Notes: generated by a model from the sequence alone, not told the origin. Counted from the stretch's first letter, positions 1 through 9,028 are shown. The stretch: DNA of 64,000 nt from Candidatus Cloacimonadota bacterium (GCA_030445745.1 JASUTE010000001.1:1-64000), one strand, 5' to 3'. Numbers and translations are program-made.

Positions 1-33
1 GATTTTCCCAACCGAGATGTTGCAGAAAAGCAT

Positions 34-222
34 TTACTCTTTCCACAGCTTGTCTTTTGGGATACATTTTTTGGAATGTAGGAGAATGCTGTTGAACTTT
101 CCCCGGGTAAGGTTTTCTAACTTGGAATGTTCTTGTGCATCCCTTTTCAGAAGTTTTGAGATTGCAAAAAGGTTTGTGCCTTGGGTAACTAAAAGTGAGA
201 GGTAATTCATTTTGTGGGACAC
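34..222 (-). pseudogene. possible tyrosine recombinase C-terminal remnant
   Basis: A 62-residue open stretch reads QGTNLFAISKLL and then ENLTRGKFNSIL. It resembles the end of a phage-type tyrosine recombinase, where a helix ending in LLGH precedes the YAHLT segment with the catalytic Tyr. Here the LLGH and the Tyr are lost, and no Arg or His box precedes the stretch, so it cannot be an active enzyme. There is no credible ribosome binding site. The rest of 1-393 holds only AT-rich sequence leading to the next gene. The match is short, so chance similarity remains possible. Confidence 0.3.
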
Positions 223-393
223 ATTTTTACAATTCAGCTTGACTCATTTTAATTTATTGTTTAAATGTAATAATAGAAAAATAATTTATTGGTTAGGTAG
301 TAGTCAAGATGATTTTAGTGATTATAATTTATTTATTATTAATGTGTTATGAAATATAAAGAAGCTTAATCTAGATAATTAAACGGAGGTTAT

Positions 394-1092
394 ATGAAAA
401 AAGACGCGACAGCTAAAATAGCTAAATTAATGCAGTATTTCTTTATTTTATTAACAATTTTAGCCATTATCATCAGCGTGATTTATGCTCAGTGGGAAAA
501 CTTATTGAGTGCTTTTATGACCCTCATATTATTTTTAATTCCAAATATGTTTTATAAGCGTACTAACTTGGTAATTCCGCCCATATTTAAAATAATAATT
601 TTAATTTTTATTTTTGCTTCAATGTATCTGGGAGAAATACACAGCTTCTTCTATCGCATTCGCTGGTGGGACGTAATAATGCATTCAACATCTGGTATGC
701 TATTAGGTTATATAGGTTTTCTTATAATCTATGCTTTAAATAAAGGCAAGAATATAAAAGTAAAACTTAGTCCCGTCTTTATAGCTATTTTCTCATTTTC
801 ATTTGCCGTTTCTATTGGTGTTATTTGGGAAATATTTGAATTTGGAGTAGATAGTATTCTGAATATGAATATGCAAAAAGCAAGAAATTTACAAGAAGTT
901 TACAACTATTTCGATACTAGGTTGGGGGTTATAGATACCATGCGTGATCTTATCGTTAATGCTATTAGTGCTTGCTTCATATCCATTATCGGTTTCTTTT
1001 ATAGTAAAAAAAAGCTAAAAAAAGATAGTTCTTTTGCCAAGTTGACCGAAGAGTTTGTAGAGAACAATCCTAAATTGTTCTCATTGGATTAA
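394..1092 (+). CDS. YjdF/DUF2238-like integral membrane protein
   Basis: This 232-residue protein has about six hydrophobic membrane segments, near residues 12-30, 34-50, 65-80, 95-112, 128-148 and 183-203. Between them lie conserved-looking polar motifs: RWWDVIMH, VIWEIFEFG and DTMRDLIVN. This set (D/H, WE..E, DT..D) recalls the YjdF/DUF2238 family of membrane proteins, whose biochemical role I do not know. The start is supported by GGAGG seven bases upstream. The gene stands alone and runs into a strong terminator shared with the convergent thioredoxin gene. The C-terminal 35 residues are charged and probably cytoplasmic. Confidence 0.6.
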   Translation: MKKDATAKIAKLMQYFFILLTILAIIISVIYAQWENLLSAFMTLILFLIPNMFYKRTNLVIPPIFKIIILIFIFASMYLGEIHSFFYRIRWWDVIMHSTSGMLLGYIGFLIIYALNKGKNIKVKLSPVFIAIFSFSFAVSIGVIWEIFEFGVDSILNMNMQKARNLQEVYNYFDTRLGVIDTMRDLIVNAISACFISIIGFFYSKKKLKKDSSFAKLTEEFVENNPKLFSLD

Positions 1093-1126
1093 TCTGTCTA
1101 TACCTTGAATTTAGCTTTATTTAAGA

Positions 1127-1162
1127 AAAATTGGAGCAAGATATCATTCTTGCTCCAATTTT
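1127..1162. terminator. bidirectional rho-independent terminator
   Basis: A perfect 15-bp stem (1127-1141 with 1148-1162) encloses a 6-base loop. The stem has an A-run on one side and a T-run on the other, so it can stop transcription from both sides. It lies between the convergent membrane-protein gene and the thioredoxin gene. Confidence 0.9.
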
Positions 1163-1185
1163 ATTTCACTTATAAGCTGGGAGAA

Positions 1186-1539
1186 TTAATTTATTTTTAG
1201 TATATCAGCTATTGCTTTTTTAAAAGATTCTTTCGGCAGAGCACCTGTAGCCATTTGTGGCTGCCCATCTTTGGGAATGAACAAGATAGAAGGGATAGAG
1301 CGAATTTGGAAAGCAGCCGCCAATTCCTGTTGTTCTTCGGTGTTAACTTTGTAAATATTTAATTTACCATTGTATTCTTTGGCTAAATCTTCCAAAACAG
1401 GTGCTACCATTTTGCAGGGACCACACCAGTCGGCATAAAAATCGATTATAGCTGGCAAATCACCTTCGAATTTCCAATCTTTATTTTTTTCATAGTTAAA
1501 TATCTTCTCCTTGAAAGTTTCTGTTGTCAAATGTTCCAT
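1186..1539 (-). CDS. trxA: thioredoxin
   Basis: A 117-residue cytoplasmic thioredoxin that reduces protein disulfides. It carries the WCGPC active site (Cys39, Cys42) after DFYAD, the buried K/M-V-A-P segment, and the cis-proline loop SIPSILF. The open frame extends 32 codons upstream, but only the ATG at 1539 has a ribosome binding site (AAGGAG, about 7 bases away). The upstream extension lacks thioredoxin similarity, so I chose the shorter form. The N-terminus has about ten residues more than E. coli TrxA between the first strand and the active-site helix. The gene is monocistronic and divergent from the cysteine desulfurase gene. Confidence 0.93.
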   Translation of the reverse strand: MEHLTTETFKEKIFNYEKNKDWKFEGDLPAIIDFYADWCGPCKMVAPVLEDLAKEYNGKLNIYKVNTEEQQELAAAFQIRSIPSILFIPKDGQPQMATGALPKESFKKAIADILKIN

Positions 1540-1671
1540 TGTTTTACTCCTTATCATTTTTGTAATTAATATAAGGCAATCTTTCACAATGTCAAATTGT
1601 AGTTTTTTGTTTTCATTAAAAAACTTGCCAATCAACCAATCAGTTCCAATTTTAGTTATAAAGGAAAATAT

Positions 1672-2838
1672 ATGATATATTTAGATTATAACGCGACCAC
1701 ACCTTTAGCGCCAGAGGCTGCAACTGCCATGCAACCTTATTTGGGAAAAATTTATGGCAACCCTTCCAGCTTGCATGCTTACGGCCAGCAAATGCGTTTA
1801 GCATTAGGAAAAGCACGCCAGCAAGTAGCAAATTTGCTTAACTGTTATCCTTCACAGATAATTTTTACTAGCGGTGGTACCGAAAGTAATAATCTGGCAC
1901 TAATTGGCTATACTTTAGCCAATCGCAGGGAAGGGAATCATATCATAACTAGTCAAATCGAGCACCCAGCAATTTTAAATGTTTGTTCCTACTTGGAAAC
2001 CAGAGGCTTCCAGATAAGTTATCTACCAGTTAACCATGCAGGTCAGGTAGAACCAGAAACATTAAGAAAAGCCATACAACCAAATACAATTTTGGTTTCC
2101 ATAATGCATGCCAATAACGAAACGGGAGCAATTCAACCGATTTCTCAGTTAGTTGAAATTGCCCATGCCAATAATGCCGTTTTTCATACAGATGCCGCCC
2201 AAAGTTGTGGGAAAATTGCAGTTGATGTGCAAAAAATGAAAGTAGACATGCTTTCCATGGCCGGACATAAATTGTATGGTCCGACTGGTTGTGGTGCCTT
2301 GTTCGTAGCTTCCCATATAAAACTGCAAAACATACTTTTTGGAGCAGGACAAGAACTGGGTTTACGTCCCGGCACAGAAAATGTTGTCTCGATAGTGGGG
2401 CTGGGAGTTGCTTGCAAGATTGCAACCGAAAAATTAACCGAAAACAACAACTGGTTACTGAAATGTTCTGATAGATTTTACCAGCTAATAAAAGAAGCCT
2501 ACCCTGATGTAAGATTAAACGGCAGCTGGCAAGATAAACTACCCAACACCTTGAATCTAAGTTTTCCAGGTTGGCAAGCGCAAGAATTATTGGAACAGAT
2601 TCCGCAAGTAGCTGCTTCTGCTGGCTCTGCCTGCCATAGTGGACAAGATACTATCTCACCCGTACTAGCTGCTTTGGGAATAGAGCTCAAACAGGCACAG
2701 GGCAGTATTCGCTTTTCTACTGGACGTTTTACCACTTTAGAAGAGATAGACTTAGCTGCAAAACTAATAATAAAAGCTTTACAAAAGAAACCCATTTCTC
2801 AAAATTCTGTAAACGAAACGAATTTAGGGGAGACATAA
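1672..2838 (+). CDS. cysteine desulfurase (NifS/IscS family)
   Basis: This PLP enzyme (388 residues, the usual length) takes sulfur from L-cysteine for Fe-S clusters, thiolated tRNA or other acceptors. The schiff-base lysine is Lys200 in SMAGHKLYG. His98 (IEHPA) and Asp174 (HTDAAQ) line the cofactor pocket. The sulfur-carrying loop reads SAGSACHSG, with Cys321. The start is the ATG after AAGGAAAATAT. No iscU or iscR lies next to it, so its acceptor is unclear; the demand of the hydrogenase and the many Fe-S proteins in this window is an obvious use. A small membrane protein gene follows 3 bases later. Confidence 0.93.
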   Translation: MIYLDYNATTPLAPEAATAMQPYLGKIYGNPSSLHAYGQQMRLALGKARQQVANLLNCYPSQIIFTSGGTESNNLALIGYTLANRREGNHIITSQIEHPAILNVCSYLETRGFQISYLPVNHAGQVEPETLRKAIQPNTILVSIMHANNETGAIQPISQLVEIAHANNAVFHTDAAQSCGKIAVDVQKMKVDMLSMAGHKLYGPTGCGALFVASHIKLQNILFGAGQELGLRPGTENVVSIVGLGVACKIATEKLTENNNWLLKCSDRFYQLIKEAYPDVRLNGSWQDKLPNTLNLSFPGWQAQELLEQIPQVAASAGSACHSGQDTISPVLAALGIELKQAQGSIRFSTGRFTTLEEIDLAAKLIIKALQKKPISQNSVNETNLGET

Positions 2839-2841
2839 ATT

Positions 2842-3093
2842 ATGCCGATTATGATTTTCAATATTTTCCTATGTGCCCTCGTTTCGCTTTGGGGAATTAT
2901 AGTGTATGTCTGTAAGAAAGAACAGCTCGGTAAGCTCATAGCGATATCTTTTTTGCTATTTGGAATCTCACATCTACTTAACATATTAGATTACGATACC
3001 ACTATGGTTGGATTTGTTTTTATAGTAGTAATCAGAAGCATCGCTTATTTGTTTATTGTTTTTGGATTAGATAAATTATTACGGAAAAAATAA
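2842..3093 (+). CDS. small three-helix membrane protein, function unknown
   Basis: This 83-residue protein has three hydrophobic stretches (about 3-23, 32-48, 56-78), short polar linkers and a basic C-terminal tail (LLRKK). I do not recognise a family. It starts 3 bases after the cysteine desulfurase stop and ends 15 bases before the malic enzyme gene, so it is probably in one operon with both. There is a GGGGAG-like sequence ahead of the start. It has no Cys or His motif, so it is unlikely to be a metal or Fe-S carrier. Confidence 0.6.
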   Translation: MPIMIFNIFLCALVSLWGIIVYVCKKEQLGKLIAISFLLFGISHLLNILDYDTTMVGFVFIVVIRSIAYLFIVFGLDKLLRKK

Positions 3094-3108
3094 AAAATAG
3101 AGGTATTT

Positions 3109-4569
3109 ATGAAAGATTTCGATCTCTCTCTAGAAAATTTAGAAAAGTTATTCCCCGCTGAATTGACTCCTGCCCAATTAGCCCAAGCTAAGACTGTGTT
3201 TTTTAAAGAACTTTCTCTGCAAGCCCATAAATTCTATCAGGGGAAGGTGCAGGTGCTGCCCAAAGCAGGACTTTTTGGATTTAATTGGTTCAATGTTTGG
3301 TACACTCCAGGTGTCTCCAGTGTTTCCACCGCTATTCGCGATGATAACAACAGCTCTTTTCAACTTTCCAATCGAGGTAATACAGTAGCAGTAGTTAGCG
3401 ATTCCACCCGTGTACTAGGAGATGGTGACTGCACTCCACCCGGAGGTTTGGGAGTGATGGAGGGCAAAGCTCTGCTGATGAAATATCTTGGTGGTGTAGA
3501 TGCCTTTCCGTTGTGTATCAATAGCCGTGATGAAGATGGTATTCCACAAGCCGAAAAGATAATTGATTTTGTAAAGATGTTGGAACCCAGTTGCGGAGCA
3601 ATCAATTTGGAAGATATATCTCAGCCCAATTGCTATAAAGTACTAGATGAACTTCAGGCAGCCTGTAATATTCCAGTTTGGCACGATGATGCTCAGGGCA
3701 CTGCCTGCGTTACTATGGCTGGCCTGTTCAATGCTTTGCGCTTGGCAGAAAAAGATATCTCTCAGACTAAATTCGTGCTTATGGGTGCCGGTGCTTCCAA
3801 CACCACCATCGCTCGCCTTATTTTGGCCGCTGGCGGTGATCCACAGAAATTATACGTTTTCGATTCCAAAGGTGGACTGCATAAAGAACGTTATGATATT
3901 GCCCAAAAACCTGAATATTATCGAAAATGGGAATTATGCACAAAAACTAACCCCGAAAAAATAAGTAATATAGAAATAGCTTTGCAAGATGCTGATGTGT
4001 TGATAGCTCTTTCCAAACCGGGCCCAGACACAGTAAAACCAAGCTGGATTAAAAAAATGGCAGCCAAACCGATTGTATTTGCCTGTGCCAATCCTGTACC
4101 AGAGATCTACCCCTATGCGGCCCAGGAAGCAGGTGCTTTTATTGTGGCTACCGGTCGCGGCGATTTTCCCAATCAGGTGAATAATTCACTTGGATTCCCT
4201 GGTATTTTAAAGGGAGCACTTTTGGTTAAAGCAAAAAGGATAACCGACAACATGGCTTTGGCGGCAGCCAAAGCATTGGCAGACTTTGCAGCAGAGAAGG
4301 GATTAACCACCGAATATATTATTCCCAATATGGAAGAAACTGCAGTTTTTCCCAAAGAAGCTGCAGAAGTAGCTATGCAGGCTATTAAAGAGGGAGTTGC
4401 TCGCACTCCACTTAGTTTCGAAACAGTTTATAATAAAGCCCAATCCGACATAAACCTGGCTCGCGAACAAACCCGGCATCTGCAAAAACAGGGCTATATT
4501 GCGAAACCACCAAAAAAAATGCTTGAAAATGCGCTAAATAAAGCGCTACAAACAGTAGGAAAGGAATAA
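3109..4569 (+). CDS. NAD(P)-dependent malic enzyme
   Basis: It oxidatively decarboxylates malate to pyruvate, CO2 and NAD(P)H in the cytoplasm. The 486 residues carry the short bacterial form: an N-terminal malic domain (TVAVVSDSTRVLGDGD, then LGVMEGKALLMKYLGGVDAFP) and a Rossmann NAD-binding domain from about residue 220 (LMGAGASNTTIARLI at 224-238). VFACANPVPEIYP and VATGRGDFPNQVNN are family signatures. There is no phosphotransacetylase domain, unlike E. coli MaeB. The C-terminal tail of about 70 residues is longer than in the shortest members. GAGG before the ATG supports the start. In a fermenter with the carboxyltransferase genes at 41,313-44,996, it plausibly links C4 acids to pyruvate. 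Confidence 0.92.
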   Translation: MKDFDLSLENLEKLFPAELTPAQLAQAKTVFFKELSLQAHKFYQGKVQVLPKAGLFGFNWFNVWYTPGVSSVSTAIRDDNNSSFQLSNRGNTVAVVSDSTRVLGDGDCTPPGGLGVMEGKALLMKYLGGVDAFPLCINSRDEDGIPQAEKIIDFVKMLEPSCGAINLEDISQPNCYKVLDELQAACNIPVWHDDAQGTACVTMAGLFNALRLAEKDISQTKFVLMGAGASNTTIARLILAAGGDPQKLYVFDSKGGLHKERYDIAQKPEYYRKWELCTKTNPEKISNIEIALQDADVLIALSKPGPDTVKPSWIKKMAAKPIVFACANPVPEIYPYAAQEAGAFIVATGRGDFPNQVNNSLGFPGILKGALLVKAKRITDNMALAAAKALADFAAEKGLTTEYIIPNMEETAVFPKEAAEVAMQAIKEGVARTPLSFETVYNKAQSDINLAREQTRHLQKQGYIAKPPKKMLENALNKALQTVGKE

Positions 4570-4570
4570 G

Positions 4571-5056
4571 ATGTATTTTTTAAGAACATCTAAGCAATTA
4601 GAAGAAAAAACCCGTAGACATTACAAAGAACTGGCTCGTAAATGCGCTCTTACACCCGGTATCAAAAATATCCTGGAAAAACTGAGCCATAATTCTGATG
4701 AAATAATAACATGCCTGAATAAGGAAATGAATGAAGAAAAATGGCAGTTTGAAGATAAAAAGCTCTTTCAGAAAGCACAAAACTTATTACAAACACTAAA
4801 AAATGAAGAAGAAACTTTCAGCTGTTCTATACAGCAAAAAAGCCTCTACGAAAAAGCTTTAAAATTTGCTCGCCATAAAAAAACATTCTACGAATATGCC
4901 CTAGTAAATCGCCCCACAAGACGAGATATTATCTTAAAGCTATTAGCTGGACAGAAAAAACAAATCACCTTCTTGGAAAATATCATCGAGATGCTGGAAA
5001 AACCAGATTATTGGGTAGAAAATGCTGAATTCACTCATATGAATGATGATTATTAA
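4571..5056 (+). CDS. rubrerythrin/ferritin-like protein with missing iron ligands
   Basis: A 161-residue, almost wholly helical protein starting one base after the malic enzyme stop. Two similar helical hairpins are visible: residues ~10-50 (HYKELARKCALTPGIKNIL) and ~95-145 (ALKFARHKKTFYEYAL ... LLAGQKKQITFLENIIEML), followed by KPDYWVENAEFTH. The layout and ending resemble ferritin-like rubrerythrin-domain proteins. In those, each second helix carries an E-E-x-x-H iron motif. Here the equivalent positions read NSDEIIT and GQKKQIT, so both ExxH motifs are absent. If the family call is right, it is a non-metal or structurally reused version. The assignment rests on pattern only. Confidence 0.5.
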   Translation: MYFLRTSKQLEEKTRRHYKELARKCALTPGIKNILEKLSHNSDEIITCLNKEMNEEKWQFEDKKLFQKAQNLLQTLKNEEETFSCSIQQKSLYEKALKFARHKKTFYEYALVNRPTRRDIILKLLAGQKKQITFLENIIEMLEKPDYWVENAEFTHMNDDY

Positions 5057-5111
5057 CAGATAATATTTGCTTTAACTTAAATTTGTTCTACCATTTTGGG
5101 AAGGAGTTTGT

Positions 5112-6263
5112 ATGGGGGAAAAAGTGTATCTTTTCATGTTTATAGATGCAATGGGCTGGGAAATCCTAAAAAATCGTGACTTTTTAAAACAAGAACTTCC
5201 CTATAGGAAAGCTGTAAACATGCAATTAGGCTATTCTTGTACTGCTATTCCCACCATCCTTACTGGACAGCCACCGGTGGTACATAAACATTTCACTTTT
5301 TATTACTACGACCCTCAAAATTCGCCTTTCAAAATCTTCAAATATCTCAAATATCTACCAAAACAAATATTCAGTCGTTGGCGTGTACGACACTTACTTT
5401 CCAAAATGATTGCAAAACACAATGGCTACACGGGGTATTTTGAAATGTATGCTATGCCTTTCGATCGCATTCAGTACTTCAACTATGCCGAAAGAACCGA
5501 TCTCTTTGAACCTGGCGGATTATATCCAACTCCAAATTTAGCAGATCTGTTGGTAGAAAAGAATATACCTTATCATATTTCCAATTGGCGGCACAGTGAA
5601 AGTGAAAATATTGAAGCAATGAAACAAGATCTGAAAAGAGGTGATATAGAATTTGCCTTCCTTTACACTGCCGACTTGGATGCACTTCTACACCGGGTTA
5701 CCAAAGATGGGAAGGAAATAACCGCCAAAATTAACTGGTATGCCTCACACATTAAGGAAATTATGAATTTAGCTGCTGAAAACTATGAAGATTACGAAAT
5801 GTACGTGTTTAGCGACCATGGTATGACCAGTTTAGCTGGCACGGTAGATGCCAAACAGCATTTTGAAAAACTAAATTTAAAATTTGGTAACGATTATGTT
5901 GCAGTTTACGATTCTACCCTGATTCATTTTTGGTTTTTTAATAATCAAGCTCGCCGAAAAATAATGCTAGAAGCTCAAGTTTTACCCCATTCACATATTC
6001 TCAACCGACAAGAAAAACAAAAATATGGCATCGATTTTTCTGATGATATGTATGGCGAAGAGATTATTTTAATGGATCCAGGCTATCAGATAGAACCCAG
6101 CGATATGGGCCTGAAAGCATTACCGGCAATGCATGGCTTTTCACCTGAACACCACGATTCCAAGGCAAGCTTTCTAGGGACCAATGATCCTGAAATATCA
6201 GTTAATTGGGTGGGCGATTACTTTCAAGTTATGAAAAATAAAATTGAAAAGCTGAAATACTAA
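5112..6263 (+). CDS. alkaline-phosphatase-superfamily phosphodiesterase/pyrophosphatase-like enzyme
   Basis: A 383-residue protein with the metal-binding skeleton of the alkaline phosphatase fold: FIDAMGWE (first Asp), the nucleophile segment YSCTAIPTILTG, YTADLDALLH (Asp/His), FSDHGM (Asp-His) and MHGFSPEHHD (last His). This is the type I phosphodiesterase/nucleotide pyrophosphatase branch. There is no signal peptide, so it is probably cytoplasmic. The substrate cannot be told from sequence; a phosphonate, a nucleotide-sugar or a phospholipid headgroup is possible. AAGGAG precedes the ATG. It lies downstream of the malic enzyme cluster after a 55-base gap and before a lower-GC methyltransferase gene. 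Confidence 0.75.
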   Translation: MGEKVYLFMFIDAMGWEILKNRDFLKQELPYRKAVNMQLGYSCTAIPTILTGQPPVVHKHFTFYYYDPQNSPFKIFKYLKYLPKQIFSRWRVRHLLSKMIAKHNGYTGYFEMYAMPFDRIQYFNYAERTDLFEPGGLYPTPNLADLLVEKNIPYHISNWRHSESENIEAMKQDLKRGDIEFAFLYTADLDALLHRVTKDGKEITAKINWYASHIKEIMNLAAENYEDYEMYVFSDHGMTSLAGTVDAKQHFEKLNLKFGNDYVAVYDSTLIHFWFFNNQARRKIMLEAQVLPHSHILNRQEKQKYGIDFSDDMYGEEIILMDPGYQIEPSDMGLKALPAMHGFSPEHHDSKASFLGTNDPEISVNWVGDYFQVMKNKIEKLKY

Positions 6264-6425
6264 AAAAAATTGCCCCGTCCTGAAATAGGTTGACAGAAAC
6301 CTAAACTAAGGAGATTTATAAGAAACTGCAAATTAGGTGTTGATATAGCAAAATATGGGAAGATGATATTATGAAACTCGAAAACTAGGTTATATTTACC
6401 CAAATTAAGGAGAAATATTTAATTC
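6264..6425. other. intergenic region with a possible insertion-sequence end
   Basis: The start of this gap reads CCGTCCTGAAATAGGTTGAC and is followed by AAGGAGATTTATAAGAAACT. It looks like an IS terminal sequence followed by a transposase ribosome binding site whose ATG has become ATA. No transposase frame survives. A second AAGGAG lies just before the methyltransferase start. The IS reading is from memory of similar ends and is weak. Confidence 0.25.
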
Positions 6426-7139
6426 ATGTTGTTTAGATTAAAAAAAATGGTTCCTGGTTTTGCAAAAAAAATATTAAGACCAGTTCACAATATTTTAGCT
6501 AACAAGTATTCCTCAGAATTGGAATTCTGGAAAAGTAGACATAGAGAAGACAATGGAAAATTCAATAATTCATTCTACAAAGACATGATGCTTGCAATCG
6601 CAAATGAATCAAATGAAGAATTCATAAATAACAAAATAATTGCGGACTTTGGTTGTGGACCCCGGGGCAGTCTAGTATGGGCTAATTCTGCAAAATTGAG
6701 ACTTGGTATAGATGTTTTGGTAGATCGTTATGCAGATGAATTTAAGCAAGATATCATATCTCATAATACACTATATATAAAATCTACTGAAAAATGTATA
6801 CCAATTCCTAACAATTACGTTGATATAGTTTTTTCAATAAATGCTATGGATCATGTAGATAACTTTTCAGCAATGTGTGCGGAAATATTAAGAATTCTAA
6901 AGATAGGAGGATTCTTGTATTGTAGTTTTAATCTTGGTGAACCAAAATCTGCAACAGAACCCCAAAAATTATCTGAATCGATAATTCATACAAATTTGTT
7001 AAATAAAATGAAAATACATGAATATCGGATAACAAACAAGGGTCCCCAAGGGAACATCTATAAACCATTTTATAAAAATGAATTGAGTTACAATAGTAAT
7101 AAAGAGGGATTCCTTTGGTTAAAAGCTTCAAAGCTATGA
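6426..7139 (+). CDS. class I SAM-dependent methyltransferase
   Basis: A 237-residue protein with a Rossmann methyltransferase core. Motif I is ADFGCGPRGSL (about residues 76-86), the acidic post-I loop is LGIDVLVD, motif IV is IVFSINAMDHV and motif V is LKIGGFLYCSFN. The fold matches the Methyltransf_11 type, commonly found in polysaccharide or small-molecule pathways. The substrate is unknown. It is lower in GC than its neighbours, rich in Asn/Ile/Lys, and preceded by a possible IS end, which suggests lateral origin. AAGGAG lies 12 bases before the ATG, rather far. About 240 bases downstream to arsR hold no gene I can support. Confidence 0.8.
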   Translation: MLFRLKKMVPGFAKKILRPVHNILANKYSSELEFWKSRHREDNGKFNNSFYKDMMLAIANESNEEFINNKIIADFGCGPRGSLVWANSAKLRLGIDVLVDRYADEFKQDIISHNTLYIKSTEKCIPIPNNYVDIVFSINAMDHVDNFSAMCAEILRILKIGGFLYCSFNLGEPKSATEPQKLSESIIHTNLLNKMKIHEYRITNKGPQGNIYKPFYKNELSYNSNKEGFLWLKASKL

Positions 7140-7353
7140 AAAAAAATGGTTTTCCTAACAACAATTTCAAGCTTTGGTCTATTTGTAATTGGTTCCCTGA
7201 TAAATCGGTGACGTTGCCCTCAACGAAGGAAATGAATTACGAAAATTTTTCATCCTAAATTTTCAGAATAGATAAAAAACATCTTCCAGGCTACCCTTTT
7301 TGGTTAAGATTTTTAAAAATATTCAGAAAGAGCTTGCCTCTATTTGGCTATTT

Positions 7354-7366
7354 TGCCTAATAGGCA
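7354..7366. promoter_or_regulatory. candidate ArsR operator
   Basis: A 13-base palindrome TGCCTA-A-TAGGCA lies 15 bases before the arsR start, between a T-rich stretch and the ribosome binding site. The flanks CTTGCC (7333-7338) and GGCACAAG (7363-7370) extend the dyad imperfectly. Its position in the leader of a self-regulated metalloid operon fits ArsR binding. This is inference from symmetry and place. Confidence 0.4.
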
Positions 7367-7381
7367 CAAGAGGAGACTAAA

Positions 7382-7696
7382 ATGACTCAAGAAGAAAAAA
7401 TTAGATATGAAGAAATGGCTAAAGTAAGCAAAGCACTGGCACATCCCAGCCGGCTGTTTATAATACATAAACTGGCCGAGCAAGAATATTGCGTGCAAGA
7501 TCTTACCAAAATGATCGGAGTGGATATTTCCACCGTTTCCAAACATTTAGCAATATTGCATAATGCCGGTATAATTGCCAAAGAAAAGCGCGGCAACTGC
7601 ATCTACTATTCCCTGCTAACCAAATGTGTTCTGAACATCTTTAGCTGCGTGATAAACGTGATAGAGGCTAACAAAGAAAAAATAAATAGAATTTAG
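7382..7696 (+). CDS. arsR: ArsR-family metalloid-responsive repressor
   Basis: A 104-residue winged-helix repressor. The core reads ALAHPSRLFIIHKLAEQEYCVQ, and the recognition helix is VDISTVSKHLAILHNAGI, followed by the wing KEKRGNCIYYSL. Cys37 sits in the helix that carries ELCVCD in E. coli ArsR, but only one Cys is present there. Cys73, Cys82 and Cys89 could complete an As(III)/Sb(III) site, as in variant ArsR proteins with relocated sensor cysteines. GAGGAG precedes the ATG. It heads the operon whose last genes are acr3 and arsC, which supports arsenic as inducer. Confidence 0.88.
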   Translation: MTQEEKIRYEEMAKVSKALAHPSRLFIIHKLAEQEYCVQDLTKMIGVDISTVSKHLAILHNAGIIAKEKRGNCIYYSLLTKCVLNIFSCVINVIEANKEKINRI

Positions 7697-7705
7697 GAGA
7701 AGAAA

Positions 7706-9007
7706 GTGAGCTGGAAAGAAGAGTGGAAAAAACTGCTGTTGATGCTAACCGTATTTTTAGTTGCTTTTTTCATGCCTCTAAGCTCTGGACGTCTGCAAAA
7801 TGCCATAATGGAAGCCTTGCACATGCTGCAAGAATATGCACAGCTGCATGTAGTTTTCTGTTTGCTGCCAGCCTTTTTCATTGCCGGCGCCATCAGCGTA
7901 TTTGTAAGCCAGGCAGCTGTTATAAAATATTTAGGAGCGCGGGCCAAAAAAGTTACTGCCTATGCCGTAGCTTCGGTTTCGGGAGCTATTTTGGCGGTAT
8001 GTTCCTGCACCATCTTGCCGCTATTTAGTGGAATTTACAAGCGTGGGGCCGGTTTAGGCCCAGCTGTAACCTTTTTATATTCCGGTCCTGCCATAAATGT
8101 GTTGGCGATAATTCTTACTGCCCGCGTGCTGGGTGTAGGAATAGGAATTGCCCGTGCTGTGGGTGCTATAATTTTCAGTGTTATCATCGGGTTGATAATG
8201 GCGTTTATTTTCCGTAAAGAAGAACTGGAAAAAGCTAATAAACAACTAAATATGCCAGAGCCAGAAGCTACTCGTCCCTTGTGGCAGGAAGCTATTCATT
8301 TTGGTATAATGGTATTAATCCTCATCTTTGCCAATTGGAGCGCGCCTAAAGTAGATTCTGGAGTTTGGGCTGCTATTTACAATGCTAAATGGCTCATCAC
8401 GGCAGGGTTGGCAGTAGGATTTGGCATAGTCTTAAACAGATTTTTCCACCTGAAACTTTGGAAAATATTGATAATTGCAGTAGCTGTGATTGTTGTCCAC
8501 TTCATATTTAATGGGAATCCCATGCTCACCTTTGTAACCGGTATTATTGGCCTTTCCTATTTTAGCAGTACTCACGAAGGTGAATTGGGCGACTGGTTCA
8601 GCTCTACCTGGGGCTTTGCCAAACAGATCCTGCCACTGCTGTTCATAGGTGTACTTATTGCCGGTTCTTTGTTAGGAAGACCCGGCCAAGAAGGTCTTAT
8701 CCCCTCGGAATGGATTCAAACTTTAGTAGGCGGTAATTCGCTCTGGGCAAATCTGTTTGCCTCTGTAGCTGGCGCTTTTATGTATTTTGCCACGCTTACC
8801 GAAGTTCCCATACTGCAAGGACTCATGGGTAACGGCATGGGAAACGGGCCCGCTCTGGCACTGCTTTTGGCTGGCCCAGCGCTTTCACTTCCTAATATGC
8901 TGGTAATTCGCAGTGTGATGGGAACTAAAAAAACTTTGATATTTATCGGATTGGTAGTGGTGATGGCTACTACTTCCGGAATGATATTTGGCACTTATTT
9001 TGCCTAA
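7706..9007 (+). CDS. ArsP_1/YraQ-type permease
   Basis: A 433-residue membrane protein with about ten helices in two halves. The first half carries SGAILAVCSCTILPLFSGIY and YSGPAINVLAI; the second carries FATLTEVPILQGLMGNGMG and LLAGPALSLPNMLVI. The CSC motif and the paired G-P-A segments mark the ArsP_1 (YraQ, DUF318) family, in which some members export organic arsenicals. Translation starts at GTG 7706 with AGGAGA at 7695-7700. It sits between arsR and a small thioredoxin. A related but different permease occurs in the copper operon at 35,258-36,313. The exact substrate here is unproven. Confidence 0.82.
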   Translation: MSWKEEWKKLLLMLTVFLVAFFMPLSSGRLQNAIMEALHMLQEYAQLHVVFCLLPAFFIAGAISVFVSQAAVIKYLGARAKKVTAYAVASVSGAILAVCSCTILPLFSGIYKRGAGLGPAVTFLYSGPAINVLAIILTARVLGVGIGIARAVGAIIFSVIIGLIMAFIFRKEELEKANKQLNMPEPEATRPLWQEAIHFGIMVLILIFANWSAPKVDSGVWAAIYNAKWLITAGLAVGFGIVLNRFFHLKLWKILIIAVAVIVVHFIFNGNPMLTFVTGIIGLSYFSSTHEGELGDWFSSTWGFAKQILPLLFIGVLIAGSLLGRPGQEGLIPSEWIQTLVGGNSLWANLFASVAGAFMYFATLTEVPILQGLMGNGMGNGPALALLLAGPALSLPNMLVIRSVMGTKKTLIFIGLVVVMATTSGMIFGTYFA

Positions 9008-9028
9008 AAAAACAAAAGGAGATCTAAA

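Noticed and set aside
7140-7381. A short readable frame (NNFKLWSICNWFPDKSV) after the methyltransferase gene
   Set aside because: Too short to assign, no start; probably random or the tail of a lost gene.
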